From positions 1 through 7,056 of the forward strand of contig DMNE01000490.1 of NCBI GenBank assembly GCA_003453735.1: a stretch of DNA of 7,056 nt, given 5' to 3'. Position numbers and translations under genes: made by a program. Positions 4,225 through 7,056 of the stretch are shown here, one piece after another; the stretch's first letter is position 1, and the number at the start of each line of letters is the position of its first letter. The notes beneath the pieces are model-generated. The model saw only the letters and a program-made list of their open reading frames with translations. It searched no databases and had not been told where the DNA came from. Source of the DNA: Nitrospiraceae bacterium. Its GTDB lineage: Bacteria; Nitrospirota; Thermodesulfovibrionia; Thermodesulfovibrionales; UBA9159.

Positions 4225-7056
4225 TTACCGGCCCCAGCCGCTGCCGTTCCAACCCTCGCCCCCGCTATTACCCGGGGATTGAGCCTTGCCAGGAGTACCC
4301 CATGGTGTTACCACATTCCACCGCTCGTTCGCAGGATAAGGATTGGAATTCGTATTATCATGACATGCAACCGTATAGGTTGAGGGAGTACCTCCATCGC
4401 TGCCACTATAATCGTGACCAGAATCGTGTTCAGAACTGCTACCGGTAGATCCGAAGAACCACGGACCCGGATAATCAGGCTGATCACCGTTTCCTCCGCC
4501 TCCACCGGGGAAGTTGCCTGCGCCCTGGCCTCTTCTGCCGCTTTCAGTGTTCTTGATGGGTTGTAGCCCCCCTGTAGCAATCTGCGTCCTGTGGGTGAAG
4601 TCAAGACAGTTTGTAATGGCGAGACGGGGCAGACAGGAGTCATGCGGAGTGTGGCATTTGGAACACGTGTATGAGTGAACAGCATTGTTTGCATTGGCTC
4701 CATAAGTACCCCAGCCCTGAACACTATTGTGTATCCTGTCTACAGAATTCCATGGAGCCGGATTGCTTTGCGTACCGGTCGTAGGGGCGATCTGAGACTT
4801 CGGATGACAATTCAGGCAAAGCCCGCCAAACTGAGCCGCGGTCTGCGTAACCCGCGTTGTGTTACTAAAATTCCAACTAGGGGCAGTTGTCTGGCTACTG
4901 CTACCACCGTTGTAGTTGTTGCCGCCCCGTCCGCCGTTGTTATTGCCACCACCGCTGCCCTGCGGAGTGTTGGTAGTAGGGCCAAAGGTATTCTGGTCTA
5001 TGTGATAAAGTGGCGTGCTGCCAACGTCCATAACACTAGCGTTTCTGCCGCCGCCTCTCGGCTCGTTAATAGCGACCGGCGCGACATCCTCTTTATAAGG
5101 GGAAGTCATCCATGTCCCTTTCAGGAGAGGCACTCCATATTGCTGGTTGGCACCGAGGGTCGGGCTAACTCCGTGAGGGTCATGGCATGGGGTGCAGAGC
5201 CCTCCGATGGTTCCCATAACCTGCGTAGTTAACGCTGATGAGGCACCAAAATGGCCTCCGGCAGAACCGAGCGTATTTTTGTATGGATACCGCATCTGGG
5301 GGCCAGCGGGGTTTGTTCCCGGCGCACCATACCAGTAAGGCTTCTCCCAGTAACTATAAATCGCCTGCGTGGCGCCAAAGGTGCTCTGATAACCCCACGG
5401 CGTTACTATACCCGTCGCAGGGGATGCTACACCCGCACTTGGGGTCATATGACAGTCAAAACATATTGCTGCCCCGGGGTTATAGGCATTCTTCTGTGCG
5501 GATGAGCCTCCCGGCCGGGGCTGGTAGGTAATGGTATAGCCTCCCTGGCTTTTCGTCACGTCCTTCAGTATCCCGCCGTTCGTTGTCGCACTGGTGTAAC
5601 TTGTCGTCGTTCCACTGACGGTCGATCCGTGAGAGTTATGGCAGTCGAAACAGAGGACTTGCACTGATCCGCTTGTGTTTGGCCAGGTCTCACTTAAGTT
5701 CCACCCGCGTTGATTGGCGGCAGCGTTCCCATGGGCAGAGTATGCCTTTGTCTGTGTGTACTTGGGCGTGACGTTGGCGGAGCTATATTTACCCCACGGG
5801 GTTGTACCCGTTTGAGAATACCGGTCGGCAATGCTCGTCCCGTCCCACGAATACTGCATCGGCGTCTTTCCATCTCCAAAAGGTTGGATCGCTTTGTTCG
5901 CTGCGCTATGGCAGCCCAGGCAAACCTGATTGATCTTCTGAAGCTCTGTCCGGGTGCCCAGAGATGCAGTATAGGCAACAGCCGTTGTCCCCAGAGTATA
6001 AGTCGTAGGTCTTACCCCGTTTCCGTAGATAACGAGCTGTACCGGCGCGCCGGGATTAGCAGGGCCTCCATGATAAGTGCTGTTTATGGAACCATCGCTG
6101 TTTGCCTCCCAGTGGCACTGGTAGCATTGCGCACTTGTGAGGGTTATTCCTTGGATGTGATGGGAATTCCCGGTCTGTAACTGAGCAGCCACAGGAGCCC
6201 TTCCCCCTTGCTGCACTGAGTGGCATCCAATACAAGCCGATGAACCTGAACCCCATGTTGCGTTCCCTCCGCCGTGGCAGGAAATGGTGGAGCAAGTTCC
6301 GCCTGTTGGAGCATAACTGTAAGTAAAACTCACCCCGGCAGACGTATTGGGCACTAAATCGTAGAGTTTGTTGTTGTGCGCGGTGAAACCCGTTATGGTA
6401 GTGCCAGTGGTCGTTGTCGCGTAATGGCACTGTGAACAGTCTGTTGGGTGTACTGCATGAGAGTTTGCCTTCGGCGACCCATTGGCGTATGAAGGTTGGC
6501 CAGTGGTGTTCCCGCCGCCATGACAACTTCCGCAGGTAGTCAAACCTCCCCACGTGGGCGAGGTGTTTGCTGAAATAGCCCTCGTGTCACCGGGGTTTAA
6601 TGTGCCTCCCGTCCCATCGCTATGACAATAGGTACTACTGCAATTACTATAACCAGCGCCTGGCACTGGGCTGCCGTTATACGTCCCGACATCGGAAAAT
6701 ATTACGTCAATACTATAGTTGGCATGTAATGGTGTCCCGTAGCCAGCGCCGTTATGGCACCGAGAACACGGAAAATTATAAGTAGCAGTCATAACATGCG
6801 TGGTATGGGAACCCGATGCGATTTTGCCCGGATCGGTGATGCCCCCATGGCAGGTTCCGCAGGCGCCGGATGCCGCGTTTCCCCATGTGGGTGTCGCGTA
6901 GGTGAGAGCGCCGCCCGGGGGGGATGTCTGAACATTGCTATGACAATAAATATTTGAACAGGTTTTATACGATGCGCTTGGCGCAAGCGCACCCGTATCC
7001 CCCTTTGCAGCCGTACCGTACAGCGCACCGCTGCCGATGTTCGGGCTTCCCGTATT
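4225..7056 (-). CDS. multiheme c-type cytochrome, CxxxxCH...CxxCH family (C-terminal part)
   Basis: The frame is open to the right edge, so the N-terminus and any signal peptide are missing; 943 residues are visible and the ATG at 6790-6792 is internal. Fifteen heme-attachment motifs are present. Three repeat units each have one CxxxxCH (33, 139, 255), an intervening Trp-Gly and two CxxCH (66 and 97; 175 and 207; 275 and 311). Six more CxxCH follow at 379, 469, 532, 621, 747 and 798. The CxxxxCH/CxxCH alternation matches a repeat domain known mainly from Geobacter proteins. Such proteins are exported, matured by the Ccm system and usually linked to extracellular electron transfer; the role here is inferred. 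The tail is low complexity, with Gly/Asn-rich stretches near 699-720, 839-858 and 928-943. Near the end, C808, C817 and a lone C898-H899 do not form heme motifs. The peptide gene follows after 142 nt. Confidence 0.9.
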   Translation of the reverse strand, partial: NTGSPNIGSGALYGTAAKGDTGALAPSASYKTCSNIYCHSNVQTSPPGGALTYATPTWGNAASGACGTCHGGITDPGKIASGSHTTHVMTATYNFPCSRCHNGAGYGTPLHANYSIDVIFSDVGTYNGSPVPGAGYSNCSSTYCHSDGTGGTLNPGDTRAISANTSPTWGGLTTCGSCHGGGNTTGQPSYANGSPKANSHAVHPTDCSQCHYATTTTGTTITGFTAHNNKLYDLVPNTSAGVSFTYSYAPTGGTCSTISCHGGGNATWGSGSSACIGCHSVQQGGRAPVAAQLQTGNSHHIQGITLTSAQCYQCHWEANSDGSINSTYHGGPANPGAPVQLVIYGNGVRPTTYTLGTTAVAYTASLGTRTELQKINQVCLGCHSAANKAIQPFGDGKTPMQYSWDGTSIADRYSQTGTTPWGKYSSANVTPKYTQTKAYSAHGNAAANQRGWNLSETWPNTSGSVQVLCFDCHNSHGSTVSGTTTSYTSATTNGGILKDVTKSQGGYTITYQPRPGGSSAQKNAYNPGAAICFDCHMTPSAGVASPATGIVTPWGYQSTFGATQAIYSYWEKPYWYGAPGTNPAGPQMRYPYKNTLGSAGGHFGASSALTTQVMGTIGGLCTPCHDPHGVSPTLGANQQYGVPLLKGTWMTSPYKEDVAPVAINEPRGGGRNASVMDVGSTPLYHIDQNTFGPTTNTPQGSGGGNNNGGRGGNNYNGGSSSQTTAPSWNFSNTTRVTQTAAQFGGLCLNCHPKSQIAPTTGTQSNPAPWNSVDRIHNSVQGWGTYGANANNAVHSYTCSKCHTPHDSCLPRLAITNCLDFTHRTQIATGGLQPIKNTESGRRGQGAGNFPGGGGGNGDQPDYPGPWFFGSTGSSSEHDSGHDYSGSDGGTPSTYTVACHDNTNSNPYPANERWNVVTPWGTPGKAQSPGNSGGEGWNGSGWGR

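Noticed and set aside
4360..4385. Lone Cys-His near the cytochrome C-terminus as a sixteenth heme site
   Set aside because: There is no partner cysteine at the CxxCH or CxxxxCH distance; the motif is TYTVACH.
4675..6180. Several plus-strand open frames of 84-185 codons opposite the multiheme gene
   Set aside because: They are antisense shadows of the GC-rich, repetitive cytochrome gene, whose frame has consistent heme motifs. None shows a start signal or recognisable domain.
6790..6792. ATG as the start of the multiheme gene
   Set aside because: The same frame continues without a stop to the right edge and contains two further heme motifs (CxxxxCH at 6940-6960 and CxxCH at 6847-6861), so this ATG is internal.
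1..7056. CRISPR array, tRNA, rRNA, transposase or integrase
   Set aside because: No spaced direct repeats, RNA-gene cores or mobile-element protein motifs were seen on either strand.

Overview
The window looks like accessory chromosome of a Geobacter-like (Desulfuromonadia/Deltaproteobacteria) bacterium. The main reason is the large minus-strand gene. It encodes a c-type multiheme protein that alternates CxxxxCH and CxxCH motifs, a pattern I know mainly from Geobacter. A possible 'geopeptide'-like mini-gene beside it points the same way. Base composition is mixed, roughly 50-60% GC in most places and clearly lower in the first half of the glycerate-kinase gene. The taxon is an inference, because no rRNA or other marker is present.

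Layout, left to right. (1) 30-2650, plus strand: a LarA-family (nickel-pincer) 2-hydroxyacid racemase/epimerase, followed 11 nt later by a glycerate 2-kinase. This looks like a two-gene unit in which a hydroxyacid, perhaps glycerate, is interconverted and then phosphorylated into central metabolism. (2) 2651-2986: a non-coding leader with several dyads. It precedes a plus-strand lipoprotein (2987-3703) of the CDP-diacylglycerol diphosphatase (Cdh, HIT superfamily) family. (3) 3704-4019: the gap between convergent units. It holds a 16-bp perfect palindrome, a nested inverted repeat and a strong minus-strand rho-independent terminator. (4) 4020-4082, minus strand: a 20-codon gene with an exceptionally strong Shine-Dalgarno sequence, a plausible promoter upstream and the terminator directly downstream. 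Its product, MKKITYVKPKVVGTASVHPC, resembles a very short ribosomally made, modified peptide precursor. (5) 4225-7056, minus strand: the C-terminal 943 residues of a multiheme c-type cytochrome with 15 visible heme motifs. Its N-terminus lies beyond the right edge.

The main item to follow up is the 20-residue peptide gene immediately downstream of the multiheme cytochrome gene. It is too short for standard gene callers. It has a near-perfect ribosome-binding site, its own terminator and a distinctive C-terminal Val-His-Pro-Cys. No modifying enzyme (for example a radical SAM/SPASM maturase) lies within the window, so the flanking DNA, especially to the right, should be examined. The link between peptide and cytochrome is an inference from position alone.
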